Shown here: one piece after another, positions 7,299-16,304 of the stretch
Position numbering within the stretch: position 1 is the stretch's first letter
Layout: each line of letters starts with the position of its first letter
Source: Leptospira chreensis
GTDB taxonomy: Bacteria > Spirochaetota > Leptospiria > Leptospirales > Leptospiraceae
Assembly: GCF_016919165.1 (NCBI RefSeq)
Contig: NZ_JAFFPS010000019.1
Span: 1-54,539, forward strand
DNA length: 54,539 nucleotides
Reading direction: 5' to 3'
Program-made: the position numbers and the translations under genes
The notes under the pieces: model-generated
What the model was told of the DNA's origin: nothing
What the model saw: the letters and a program-made list of their open reading frames with translations, nothing else
Database searches by the model: none

Positions 7299-9455
7299 AT
7301 GGATCAAATTCATTACCGGTCTTGCAGTTTATGCGAGGCAATGTGTGGACTACAAATCGAATTGAAAGATGGCTCCATCCAAGGCTTCAAAGGAGATCCA
7401 GAAGACAAGTTTAGTCGAGGCCATATTTGTCCCAAAGGTCCCGAACTAAAAAGTCTCTACCAAGACCCCGATCGAATCAAATTCCCTCAAAAAAGAACAA
7501 AAACGGGATGGGAAACCGTCTCTTGGGTGGATGCCCTCTCCGACATCGCCACACAACTCGTAAAAATTCAAACCACATACGGAAACGATTCCGTTGCTGT
7601 TTATAATGGAAATCCCACCGTTCACAACTACGGATCTATGTTACTCGGACAACGATTCTCGAGTCGGCTCAAAACAAAAAATAATTTCTCCGCCACCTCA
7701 GTAGACCAGTTACCCCACCAGCTACTTTCTTATCTGATGTTTGGCCACCAACTCCTAGTCCCCATCCCCGATATTGACCATACCGATTTTTTTCTCATTT
7801 TAGGTGGGAATCCATTTGCATCTAACGGAAGTTTAATGAGTGTTCCTGATGTGAAAAAAAGATTAAAAGCCATCCAAGACCGCGGAGGAAAGTATGTAGT
7901 CGTAGATCCTCGTAAATCCGAAACGGCGACACATGCGGATGAACATTTATTTATCAAACCAGGAACAGATGCCTACTTCCTACTGGCCGTCCTCCATGTC
8001 CTTTTTGAAAAACAGCTGACAAAACCAAATGACCTGATTCGCAAAGAAGATATACAAACCATTCAAGCAGTCACAAAAGATTACAGCCCCGAACAAGTTT
8101 CTAAAATCACGGGTGTTCCCAAAGAAACCATAGAAAGAATTGCATTTGAATTTGCGAATGCACCTTCTGCGGTTTGTTACGGAAGAGTTGGTGTGTCCAC
8201 TCAAGAGTTCGGAGCGATTTGTCAGTGGCTCATCAACGTCATCAATATTGTCACTGGAAATTTAGACAAAAAGGGTGGTGCCATGTTCACTCTCCCGGCG
8301 GTCGACTTAGTGGGTGAAGGCTCTGTCATGCGCTCCTCTCCGGGAAGTTTTAATTCCTACCAATCCCGAGTGCGTAAACTTCCTGAATTCAGCGACGAAC
8401 TTCCGGTGGCGGCCCTAGCCGAAGAAATACTCACGGAAGGCGAAGGAAAAATTCGCGCCCTATTCACTTCAGCAGGGAATCCCGTTTTATCCACACCTAA
8501 CGGAACAAAGCTGGATAAAGCCTTATCAAGTTTGGATTTTATGGTGAGTGTGGACTTTTATTTAAATGAGACAACAAAACATGCACACTATATCCTACCT
8601 CCCACATCCGCTTTAGAACATGATCATTATGATTTGATTTTTAATGTATTTGCGGTTCGGAATACAGCAAGATACAACCAACCTTTATTCACACCAGAAC
8701 CCGGAATGTTACATGATTGGGAAATTTTCTCTGATTTAACCAAACGTTTGGAACTGACCCGCGCTGGTAAAGAACTCCCCAAAGACATCATCAAAACAAA
8801 ACTAACGCCCGCTAGTATCATCGATCACGCACTCAAATCGGGACCTTATGGAAACAAAGGGCCTCATAATAAAGAGATGAGTTTGGAGCTTTTAAAAAAT
8901 AGTCCTCATGGAGTGGACTTAGGGGCACTCACTTCTAGCTTTCCGGAACGTTTGTATACCGAAGACAAAAGAATCCATCTATTCCCAGAGATTTTGAAAG
9001 AAGATTTACCAAGACTCAAAACTAAGTTTTCCGAATGGGAAAAATTTAGTTCCGACAAATCTCATTTTTTACTGATAGGAAGAAGGCATTTACGAAGTAA
9101 TAATTCTTGGATGCACAATCTACCAAAACTCATGACAGGTAAAGCGCGCTGTACTGTGATGATCCATCCCAGTGATGCCAACCATTTGGGAATTATCAAT
9201 GAGGAAGAAGTGATTGTCGAATCCTCAGTTGGTAAAATTCAAATCCCTGTAGAAATTACCGAAGAACTAATGCAAGGTGTTGTGAGTATTCCTCATGGTT
9301 TTGGACACAATCGCGGAGGCACCAACCAAAAGGTAGCCACCGAGTTTTCAGGAGTGAGTATCAACGATCTCACCGATGATCAGGCGATTGATGAATTTTC
9401 AGGAAATGCTGCGTTTAGCGGAATCAAAGTATCGATTAGAAAACAACCAGCCTAA
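7299..9455 (+). CDS. Molybdopterin oxidoreductase, probable assimilatory nitrate reductase
   Basis: 718 aa catalytic subunit of the DMSO-reductase superfamily. Residues C9, C12, C16 and C44 form a Cx2Cx3Cx27C [4Fe-4S] site followed by K46, as in NapA/FdhF-type enzymes. The C-terminal region has the molybdopterin dinucleotide-binding domain (LLIGRRHLRSNNSWMHN, SIPHGFGHNRGG). It has no twin-arginine signal, so it is cytoplasmic. Odd point: the segment that normally carries the molybdenum ligand Cys reads ATSVDQLPHQ (D136), with no Cys. Position after narK and among cofactor genes suggests nitrate as substrate, but sequence alone does not prove it. ATG 7299 follows TAGGAGAAAG. A possible sigma-70 promoter TTGTCT (7251) / TAAGAT (7273) lies upstream. 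The 3' end overlaps the convergent moeB by 4 bp. Confidence 0.82.
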   Translation: MDQIHYRSCSLCEAMCGLQIELKDGSIQGFKGDPEDKFSRGHICPKGPELKSLYQDPDRIKFPQKRTKTGWETVSWVDALSDIATQLVKIQTTYGNDSVAVYNGNPTVHNYGSMLLGQRFSSRLKTKNNFSATSVDQLPHQLLSYLMFGHQLLVPIPDIDHTDFFLILGGNPFASNGSLMSVPDVKKRLKAIQDRGGKYVVVDPRKSETATHADEHLFIKPGTDAYFLLAVLHVLFEKQLTKPNDLIRKEDIQTIQAVTKDYSPEQVSKITGVPKETIERIAFEFANAPSAVCYGRVGVSTQEFGAICQWLINVINIVTGNLDKKGGAMFTLPAVDLVGEGSVMRSSPGSFNSYQSRVRKLPEFSDELPVAALAEEILTEGEGKIRALFTSAGNPVLSTPNGTKLDKALSSLDFMVSVDFYLNETTKHAHYILPPTSALEHDHYDLIFNVFAVRNTARYNQPLFTPEPGMLHDWEIFSDLTKRLELTRAGKELPKDIIKTKLTPASIIDHALKSGPYGNKGPHNKEMSLELLKNSPHGVDLGALTSSFPERLYTEDKRIHLFPEILKEDLPRLKTKFSEWEKFSSDKSHFLLIGRRHLRSNNSWMHNLPKLMTGKARCTVMIHPSDANHLGIINEEEVIVESSVGKIQIPVEITEELMQGVVSIPHGFGHNRGGTNQKVATEFSGVSINDLTDDQAIDEFSGNAAFSGIKVSIRKQPA

Positions 9456-10528
9456 AGCAAAGGTTGGTTGTTTAAGTATTGGGTATAGGCGCGCCTTCCC
9501 CCAATCAGCGAATAGACTTTGTTTGTGGATTGAAAATAGGAAATTGCTTTTTTAGAACGAACTCCCGTTTCACAAATACAAACAAGGGTTAGTTCTTTAT
9601 CGAAATTCGGAAGATACCCTCGTTCCAATTCGGACAACGGCAATAAAAAAACTCCCGGGATGGGATGGGAATCTGTTTCCTCTTTTTCTCGGACATCCAC
9701 AAGTAGAGTATTTCCTTTTTTTTGAATATGAAGGAATTCGTTTGGATGTATTTCTCTTTCATCAAAATTCGAAGGAGTTTCTTTTTTTCCATTTCCGCAT
9801 ACAGGACAATCGAGATTTGCCTCTATCTTAGATTGGTATAATGTGGGAGGGTTCCATTCCATAAAGTATACGGAAGATAGGTCTGTCGAGTTTGGATCCA
9901 AAAGATACTGCAGTGCCAAAGAGGATTGGTAAGTTCCGGCCAGTGCCGTTTGTACGCCGAGCACACCACCCAAACTACAATTCAAGGTATCCCCTTCTTT
10001 CAAATTAGGAAACAAACAACGATAACATGGTTTTCCCTTTCCAGAAAAAATTGCAAACTGAGCACTCGTACGAAATACGGAAGCAGTCACCAAGGGAATT
10101 GATTTTTGAATACAAAGATCATTGATTGTATACTTCGAAGTTATGGTATCCGTACAATCCAAAACAAGATCCCATCCACGAAGGAGTTCGGGTGTTGTTT
10201 CATCCGATATCAGTTCCGAAAAACATTCCACTTGCAACCAAGGACAATGTTCCAACAAAACCTTAGAAACTACTTCTGTTTTGGGTAGACCCAAATCTTT
10301 AAAGGTAAACAATGTTTGGCGGTGGAGATTGGATACTTCCACAAGGTCGAAGTCAACCAGGCCAATCCGACCGATTCCTCCAAGGGCGAGCTGCAAAGCG
10401 GCAGGACAACCAAGCCCACCAAGGCCAATGATGAGGACAGAGGAATCTCTCCATTTTTTTTGACCAAGAGAGCCAATTTCTGGAACTTGGATTTGGCGTT
10501 GGAAAAATAGTCCCTCGTCTGTATCCAT
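9452..10528 (-). CDS. moeB: MoeB/ThiF-type sulfur-carrier adenylyltransferase with C-terminal rhodanese
   Basis: 358 aa. The N-terminal domain is an E1-like adenylyltransferase: ATP motif GLGGLGCPAALQLALGG, NLHRQTLF and a DCTDT loop, with zinc pairs CYRC and CPVC. A rhodanese domain occupies about residues 265-350 with active loop CETGVRS. It should activate the C-terminal glycine of MoaD (encoded at 11602) and help deliver sulfur for molybdopterin synthase. ThiF activity towards ThiS is the alternative. It is convergent with the molybdoenzyme gene (4-bp overlap) and divergent from moaA, 131 bp away. Confidence 0.9.
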   Translation of the reverse strand: MDTDEGLFFQRQIQVPEIGSLGQKKWRDSSVLIIGLGGLGCPAALQLALGGIGRIGLVDFDLVEVSNLHRQTLFTFKDLGLPKTEVVSKVLLEHCPWLQVECFSELISDETTPELLRGWDLVLDCTDTITSKYTINDLCIQKSIPLVTASVFRTSAQFAIFSGKGKPCYRCLFPNLKEGDTLNCSLGGVLGVQTALAGTYQSSLALQYLLDPNSTDLSSVYFMEWNPPTLYQSKIEANLDCPVCGNGKKETPSNFDEREIHPNEFLHIQKKGNTLLVDVREKEETDSHPIPGVFLLPLSELERGYLPNFDKELTLVCICETGVRSKKAISYFQSTNKVYSLIGGRRAYTQYLNNQPLL

Positions 10529-10659
10529 AAAATAGAGGAGAATTTAAGATTTATCCCAATCAAGGAGAAATTAGACTTCAGGCAAAATAGTTTAATAAAC
10601 GAATCTAACTTCCTATTTTTGTTTTCAATTGAGAAAACTAGATTAAACTCGACTTTAAG

Positions 10660-11601
10660 GTGAAAGCGAATACTAGAAAATTTGAAGTACTTCGAGTGAG
10701 TATTCTATCTCATTGTAGTTTTGCCTGTGTTTACTGTGCCCCGAAAAACAAACCTGATCTACCCAACTTTTATCCAAAAATTCATTATCTAAATCCTGAA
10801 CTTTTAGAATCCAAAATCAAATTACTCACATCCCATATCCAACTCAAAGAAGTTCACCTAACAGGGGGAGAGCCGACACTCCATAAAGATCTGGTTTTAT
10901 TAATTCAAAAACTAAAAGAAATGTCGATCAATGAAATTGCCATCACTTCCAACGGATTCTTTGAGGACGGACTCATCCAAAAAATGAAACTGGCAGGACT
11001 CACTCGAATGAACTTTTCTTTAGATAGTTTTTCGCAAGGTGGTTTTGAAAAGCTCAGCGACAGGAAACTTCCCGTAGAACATTTGTTTCGAAGAATTTTA
11101 GAAGCAAAAACATTTGGTTTAGATGTCAAAGTCAATTGTACGGTTTTAAAAGGTTTTAATGAATCAGAAATTCTAAATCTACTCCAATGGACCGGAGAGA
11201 ACGGAATTCCCATTCGGTTTTTAGAGTTTATGAAAATGGGTCCTTTACAAGAAGAACACTCCAATTGTTTTTATTCCGCAGAAGAAATTCGAAATACCAT
11301 CAGGACTCAACACAACTTTCAAGATTATCCCACAGCACCAGATTCTACCGCCACCTATCACATAACGGATGAAGGTTTTATATTCGGAATCATTGCAAAC
11401 CATACAGAACCATTTTGTGAAGGCTGTAATCGCCTGCGAATGGATTCTCTTGGCAAGATTTATGGCTGTCTGAGTGATGAGAGATCCTTCGACCTTCCTT
11501 CCAATCCTTCGGAAGTTCCCTTTGTTTTGGAACAAGCAATGGAAACCAAAAAAACACAATTCACAGGTTCCGAACTTTCTATGAAATTCATTGGAGGATA
11601 A
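10660..11601 (+). CDS. moaA: GTP 3',8-cyclase (radical SAM)
   Basis: 313 aa enzyme for the first step of molybdenum cofactor synthesis. The radical SAM motif CSFACVYC is near residue 20, the second cluster CEGCNRLRMDSLGKIYGC near 258-275, and the chain ends in the functionally important di-glycine (KFIGG). The start is GTG 10660 with only a weak AAGG before it; no better start is seen and the N-terminus aligns in length with the family. The stop abuts moaD ATG directly (11602), so moaA-moaD-moaE-mobA-HAD form one transcription unit. Confidence 0.94.
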   Translation: MKANTRKFEVLRVSILSHCSFACVYCAPKNKPDLPNFYPKIHYLNPELLESKIKLLTSHIQLKEVHLTGGEPTLHKDLVLLIQKLKEMSINEIAITSNGFFEDGLIQKMKLAGLTRMNFSLDSFSQGGFEKLSDRKLPVEHLFRRILEAKTFGLDVKVNCTVLKGFNESEILNLLQWTGENGIPIRFLEFMKMGPLQEEHSNCFYSAEEIRNTIRTQHNFQDYPTAPDSTATYHITDEGFIFGIIANHTEPFCEGCNRLRMDSLGKIYGCLSDERSFDLPSNPSEVPFVLEQAMETKKTQFTGSELSMKFIGG

Positions 11602-11844
11602 ATGAAAATCCAACTTTTATCTTTTGCTGCACTGAAAGATTTTTTTCCATCCAAACAAGAGCTTCGCTTTGATGGAACCAAATCCGTTTCGGAATTAAAA
11701 TCCTATCTTAGTAATTTGAAACCAGAAGCTACAAACTTAATCAAAATCAGTCGGATTTCAATCAACCAAATCATTGCCAAAGATTCTGATTCAATCACGG
11801 AAGGGGCAGTTGTGGCAATCCTTCCTCCATCAAGCGGTGGTTAA
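11602..11844 (+). CDS. moaD: Molybdopterin synthase sulfur-carrier subunit
   Basis: 80 aa ubiquitin-like protein ending in SSGG, the C-terminal di-glycine that is adenylylated by MoeB and thiocarboxylated. AILPPSSGG is the typical tail. Its ATG follows the moaA stop with no gap and its stop is followed directly by moaE, as expected for subunits made in equal amounts. Confidence 0.93.
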   Translation: MKIQLLSFAALKDFFPSKQELRFDGTKSVSELKSYLSNLKPEATNLIKISRISINQIIAKDSDSITEGAVVAILPPSSGG

Positions 11845-12288
11845 ATGGAAACAAATACCGAATTCAAACACATAACAGAAACAAAGTTAGAACTTTCTTC
11901 CCAACTCCCACCACTTCCCAGTATGGGCGGATATGTATTATTTGCAGGTGTTGTCAGAGACATTAATGATGGAAGGCAAGTCACTCATTTAGAATATGAG
12001 GCCTATTCTGAAATGGCAAACCAAATGATCGTAGCCATCATCCAGGATGCCTTTCAAAAGTGGGACTTACAATTCGCCGATTGTATCCATAGATTGGGAA
12101 AACTAGTTTTAGGCGAAGTGGCAGTAATCGTTAACACCGGAGCTATCCACAGAGACGAGGCTTACAAAGCAAACCGTTACATCATCGATCGAGTCAAACA
12201 TGAAGTTCCCATTTGGAAAAAGGAATATTATGTGGATGGAAGTTCCGAATGGTCACAAGGTTGTTTGCATGACTCACACGAACACTAA
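11845..12288 (+). CDS. moaE: Molybdopterin synthase catalytic subunit
   Basis: 147 aa. Together with MoaD it inserts two sulfurs into cPMP to make molybdopterin. Family motifs are FAGVVRD, LEYEAYSEMA, HRLGKLVLGEVAV and the catalytic lysine region KHEVPIWKKEYY. It begins immediately after moaD and its last 20 bp overlap the start of mobA. Confidence 0.94.
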   Translation: METNTEFKHITETKLELSSQLPPLPSMGGYVLFAGVVRDINDGRQVTHLEYEAYSEMANQMIVAIIQDAFQKWDLQFADCIHRLGKLVLGEVAVIVNTGAIHRDEAYKANRYIIDRVKHEVPIWKKEYYVDGSSEWSQGCLHDSHEH

Positions 12289-12889
12289 TCCCAGTTTTGT
12301 ACTTCTCGTTGGAGGACAAAGTGTTCGGATGGGAGAAGACAAAGGTTTTGTTCCCATTGGCAGGGATTCTCATTTTTTAGGGCAGATTCTAAAAAAGCTA
12401 AATGGGTTTAGTTCTTCTATCTATGTTTCACTAAGAAAGGAACAAGTGGATTCTTATACCAAATACTTACCAAAATCTTCTCTTATACTCGATCACGATC
12501 TGCCCGTGGAAGGCCCACTTAAAGGAATCCTCTCCTCCTATTTGTACTTAAAAGAAAACAATCTATTAAACGATTTTATTTATGTATTACCGATTGATAT
12601 TCCTTATATAGAAGAACAAACCATAAAACGATTGTTAGATACATTCCAAGAACAAGGGGAACCAGTATCCGGGATTTTTTACGAATCTAAAACTGGTTTA
12701 GAACCCTTATGTGGAATTTATACAACAAAGACATTATCTCAATGGATGGATTCTCTCTCCTTAACGGGAAAACATGAGTTTTCATTGCAGAAACGAATCA
12801 AAAACCTCGAACCAAAACCTATTTTGATCCAACTTCCGTCAGAGGAAGAAATTAATTTTAGAAATATAAACTCAAAAAATGAATTATAA
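12269..12889 (+). CDS. mobA: Molybdenum cofactor guanylyltransferase
   Basis: 206 aa nucleotidyltransferase joining GMP to molybdopterin. The diagnostic N-terminal LVGGQSVRMGEDKG is near residue 12, and PIDIPYI is the metal-binding stretch. The start chosen is ATG 12269, inside the end of moaE; an earlier in-frame start at 12200 would only add residues read out of frame from moaE. Its presence implies a bis-MGD-type enzyme, matching the molybdoenzyme at 7299. The N-terminal LVGG replaces the usual LAGG; otherwise the family fit is good. Confidence 0.88.
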   Translation: MTHTNTNPSFVLLVGGQSVRMGEDKGFVPIGRDSHFLGQILKKLNGFSSSIYVSLRKEQVDSYTKYLPKSSLILDHDLPVEGPLKGILSSYLYLKENNLLNDFIYVLPIDIPYIEEQTIKRLLDTFQEQGEPVSGIFYESKTGLEPLCGIYTTKTLSQWMDSLSLTGKHEFSLQKRIKNLEPKPILIQLPSEEEINFRNINSKNEL

Positions 12890-12901
12890 AGGAATCTACC
12901 T

Positions 12902-13492
12902 ATGAGTTTTTTCAAAAGAAAAAAAAACTGGATCTTCGATATGGATGGCACCTTAACCATCGCCAACCATGACTTTGAAGCAATTAAAAGGGAATTAGAA
13001 ATTCCTTTAGACACAGACATACTCACTTCGTTATCCAAACTCCCTAAGGAAGAAGCAGAAAAGAAACATACGCAATTGGGTGAAATTGAACTAAAAATCG
13101 CAAAGTTATCAATTCCTTCGCCTGGAAGTTCTGAACTATTACAAGAAATCAAAACACAAACAAAGAATTTAGGCATCCTAACAAGAAATAGTTTTTCTAA
13201 CTCGATCGAAACTTTAAAAGCAGCAGGCCTTATCGAATACTTTGATTCCAATTTTATTTTTTGTAGAGAACGAGCAGTACCAAAACCAAATCCAGAAGGA
13301 ATCTTTCAGTTGATGGACCTCTGGAAAGCCGATCCAACCGAAACAGTTATGATCGGCGATTATGTTTACGATTTGGATGCCGGATCAGCCGCGGGAGTGG
13401 AAACCATATACATTGATCCGACTGGAGAATTTCCGTTTAGAGAGTTCGCAACTCATTGCATTAAGGAATTAGGCGAAATCCTAAATCTCTAA
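12902..13492 (+). CDS. HAD-superfamily phosphatase, phosphoglycolate phosphatase-like
   Basis: 196 aa soluble hydrolase. Motif I is FDMDGTLT, motif II GILTRNSF, and motifs III/IV are KPNPEGI and MIGDYVYDLDAG. An AAGGA ribosome site precedes ATG 12902, 12 bp after mobA, so it is probably the last gene of the moaA operon. Substrate is unknown; the position does not by itself make it a cofactor enzyme. Confidence 0.85.
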   Translation: MSFFKRKKNWIFDMDGTLTIANHDFEAIKRELEIPLDTDILTSLSKLPKEEAEKKHTQLGEIELKIAKLSIPSPGSSELLQEIKTQTKNLGILTRNSFSNSIETLKAAGLIEYFDSNFIFCRERAVPKPNPEGIFQLMDLWKADPTETVMIGDYVYDLDAGSAAGVETIYIDPTGEFPFREFATHCIKELGEILNL

Positions 13493-13694
13493 AACTAACA
13501 AAATTAAGATTGGTTCATACCAAATGAAAGATTGTAGTGCAATTCATTAAATATTTCAATAGAATCCCTAATCTCACGACATCACAAATACTTTCAAATA
13601 TTCTAATACTCTCAATATAGAAATTTTTTCGCAAAATTAGAAATCCAATAAATTAAGTGAATAAAATATTTCCTCCAATTGTTAAGAGGGATAG

Positions 13695-14882
13695 ATGCGC
13701 TCTTTTCATTTTTCTTCAATTTTAACTTTTTCCCTCTTCTTAGTTTCGTGCACCGGTCAGTCCACCAAAGAGGATCTATCTTCAATTGCCTTTTTAAGTT
13801 TTTTGGGCGCTCCATCCAATCCAACACTAGAGGATAAATTCCAATCCATTCAAATAACAACCTTTTATAGAAAAGATGGTAACTTGCAATTCCAAGATAT
13901 CCTGATTGAATATAAATTAAAAACGTCTAAAGACGAATCCGAAACTGTAGAAGCATTTATAGGAAACCCAAACGAAATCTCCTATAATTCACAAACCAAT
14001 CAAATCTCTGGACATTTCCACCAAAAAGAAGACCTATTCAAAACAAACTCTGTCGTTTTTAGCTATTCAGATTATACTAGAAAATTCAAAATTTTTCTAA
14101 CTTTAAAAAAGGAAGGAAAAATCATTTCTGCAACAGAACTGACAACCACTCCACCAAACCCTCCTGCCATCCCAACCAATTCCATAACTCTACCAACAAT
14201 AAGTTATGAAACCAAACGCTCGCTCATAGGTGGAACGGAATATCAAGTGATCTATGTCAAGTTCCAAGCAGGTTCTGATTTATCCGCCTATAAACGGTTA
14301 GATGCTTATATCGGTAGACCAAATATAATCAGCTTAGCAGCTGACAACTATAATGTCGTAGACTACATCAAGGTTAGCTCTTACGATAAGTATGCTGGGT
14401 ATTTTTTATTTCTAACTCCGGAACTTAGCGCTTCGTATAAAATCATAGTGGTAGGTGCTACCATAGACGCAAAAGGAAATCGAAGTATAGATACTGTCCC
14501 ACCGCCACCACCCGCATCGCCTTGTGCAGGAAGTGTGAATGTACCCACTACCATCGGTAATTGTGCCACTCATTGTTTGGTTGTAGATTTAGTAGGCAAT
14601 CAAATGGAATATACAGCAAAAACAATAATAGGCACTACTACAGAAGAATATTTATATTTAGATTCAACAAGTTCTACGGTAAGTGGTGGAAGTGGGCCTG
14701 CAAGTTTTGCATATATCGAACATTTTTCGCCCATTGGAATTAATACATACCAAACAGACTCAAGATCGTTTGATGTCACGACCTATTCCAATGCATGTGT
14801 CGTCTTATCATCCTATCTTGTCCAAGAAGGACCATCTGGGTTTAGAGATACCTTCTTAACCGCTAAAGTAATTGTACCTTAA
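13695..14882 (+). CDS. Hypothetical lipoprotein
   Basis: 395 aa. The N-terminus is a lipoprotein signal: a basic start, a hydrophobic run (ILTFSLFLVSC) and a cysteine near residue 20, followed by TGQSTKEDL. The rest is rich in Ser, Thr and Asn with a proline-rich linker (DTVPPPPPASPC) and several Cys in the last third. No domain is recognised. GAGGG precedes ATG 13695. It is preceded by a 200-bp AT-rich stretch and converges on the histidine kinase gene 33 bp downstream. Surface or periplasmic location is inferred. Confidence 0.75.
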   Translation: MRSFHFSSILTFSLFLVSCTGQSTKEDLSSIAFLSFLGAPSNPTLEDKFQSIQITTFYRKDGNLQFQDILIEYKLKTSKDESETVEAFIGNPNEISYNSQTNQISGHFHQKEDLFKTNSVVFSYSDYTRKFKIFLTLKKEGKIISATELTTTPPNPPAIPTNSITLPTISYETKRSLIGGTEYQVIYVKFQAGSDLSAYKRLDAYIGRPNIISLAADNYNVVDYIKVSSYDKYAGYFLFLTPELSASYKIIVVGATIDAKGNRSIDTVPPPPPASPCAGSVNVPTTIGNCATHCLVVDLVGNQMEYTAKTIIGTTTEEYLYLDSTSSTVSGGSGPASFAYIEHFSPIGINTYQTDSRSFDVTTYSNACVVLSSYLVQEGPSGFRDTFLTAKVIVP

Positions 14883-14915
14883 CTTAATTTTGACTTCAAA
14901 AGAGATAATAATTCC

Positions 14916-15857
14916 TTAAATTTGAATGGGGTTTTGGTTACGGATAGGAAATCGAATTTCAAAACGAGTGCCATTTGTTTCTTCAGTGACTAATGTTCCC
15001 CGTAATTGTTTTACTAAGTTTTTAACAAGAGTGAGACCAATCCCCTTTCCTTCTAAAAAATCACTTCCTATTCCTAATCCATCGTCCTTTACCATAAGGA
15101 CAAATTGTTCATCCATCTTCCCCAAATTCACTTCAATTTTCCCATAATTACGATTCATAAAGGCATGGCGAAAAGAATTGGAAACAAGTTCATTCAGGAT
15201 CAATCCCATAGGAATGGCCCGATCCAGATCCATCTCCAATCCTTCCTCAATAGATTCATACAATTCAATTTTATTTTTATCATTTAGATAGGTGATTTTT
15301 AAATTCCCTAATATAGAATTAAAAATAAGATTTAAATCCACATACAATAGATTAGGTGACCCATAAATAATCTTATGAACCGATGCAATCGCCAAAATTC
15401 GATTCTGAATCAATCCTAAAGAAGTAGTTAACTTTAGATCATTCTCCGATTCTGCTTGCATGGCCAAAAGACCAGAAATGATTTGTAAATTGTTATTCAC
15501 TCGATGATGAATCTCTGTTAAAAGTTTGGATTTTAATTTCAAATCAGCTTTGATTTGTATTTCATGTTCGATCCTTTGGGTTTGTTCCTTTTTTACCGAA
15601 TGGACATACAAAAAAATCAGAAGAAACATTGCATAAAGGTCTTTAAAAAAACCTTCATATTCATCAAAATAATCTATTTTATAACCATGTTCTAATACAT
15701 TAGAAATATTCACATAACAAGGAATCACTGCCAGAATCAATACGAACACCCCTTCACCACGATAGGTCGGGTTACGAATCAAATTTTTGATGATGATAAA
15801 AATTGCAATGATGTAGATGAATAAAGACAAAAGATTGATGATTGCTATCAAATTCAT
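14916..15857 (-). CDS. Membrane sensor histidine kinase, HisKA_2 type
   Basis: 313 aa. Three or so hydrophobic segments in the first 95 residues precede a HisKA_2 phosphoacceptor box (EIHHRVNNNLQIISGLLAMQ) and a HATPase domain with N box ILNELVSNSFRHA and G boxes DDGLGIG and GKGIGLTLVKN. No periplasmic sensor domain or receiver is attached and no response regulator lies next to it. The gene follows the 88-aa membrane protein at 15859 by one base, so the two are translated together. The signal is unknown. Confidence 0.88.
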   Translation of the reverse strand: MNLIAIINLLSLFIYIIAIFIIIKNLIRNPTYRGEGVFVLILAVIPCYVNISNVLEHGYKIDYFDEYEGFFKDLYAMFLLIFLYVHSVKKEQTQRIEHEIQIKADLKLKSKLLTEIHHRVNNNLQIISGLLAMQAESENDLKLTTSLGLIQNRILAIASVHKIIYGSPNLLYVDLNLIFNSILGNLKITYLNDKNKIELYESIEEGLEMDLDRAIPMGLILNELVSNSFRHAFMNRNYGKIEVNLGKMDEQFVLMVKDDGLGIGSDFLEGKGIGLTLVKNLVKQLRGTLVTEETNGTRFEIRFPIRNQNPIQI

Positions 15858-15858
15858 A

Positions 15859-16125
15859 TTAACGTAGCGACACTAAAATTTCTTTTTTCAAACTCACTAA
15901 AAATAAGAGAGAGGAAATAAAATAAAATGAATGTTCCAAAAGATTGAAAAAATCAGGAAACCAGAAACCTTCCACAACGGTGAAAATATTACTAAGCCAT
16001 ACGCAGAAAAAACCAAAAATCAGAAAATAGAATTTGGGGATGAGACCTGACCAAAGCAAACGCAAAGTAATGATTAACCCTACGCTATCAAAGATAAGAT
16101 TTAATACTTCACTTATTTGATACAT
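15859..16125 (-). CDS. Small membrane protein paired with histidine kinase
   Basis: 88 aa with about three hydrophobic segments and a Lys-containing tail. The stretch from LSNIF to LKKEI resembles the membrane region of the adjacent kinase (ISNVLEH to VKKEQ) in the pattern SN-x-hydrophobic-LEH-DFF-F-LLFL-KKE. It may be a duplicated or detached sensor module. The one-base gap to the kinase ATG supports a single operon. The ribosome site is weak. Confidence 0.6.
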   Translation of the reverse strand: MYQISEVLNLIFDSVGLIITLRLLWSGLIPKFYFLIFGFFCVWLSNIFTVVEGFWFPDFFNLLEHSFYFISSLLFLVSLKKEILVSLR

Positions 16126-16304
16126 ATTCTACTGAACCCGTAAGACCGAGATTCCCTAGAGGACAAACTATAACAGGATTTTGTTTGTGGTAAAGTGATT
16201 ATTTATAGAATTAGGAACATAAAGTCGTTTTGGCCGAAAAGAATTCGATGCCAATGAAGAAATTATGATTGATTAAGACTTAAACCGTTTCATACAAAAA
16301 TAGA

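Noticed and set aside
12739..13251. 170-codon open frame on minus strand
   Set aside because: Lies antisense to mobA and the HAD gene, with no ribosome site and no recognisable domain; a shadow of real coding frames.
5713..13545. Shared 13-mer AGATTGTAGTGCA upstream of narK (near 5713) and of a lipoprotein gene (near 13531)
   Set aside because: Repeated 13-mers are expected by chance in 55 kb of AT-rich DNA, and the two sites share no further sequence or spacing to a promoter.
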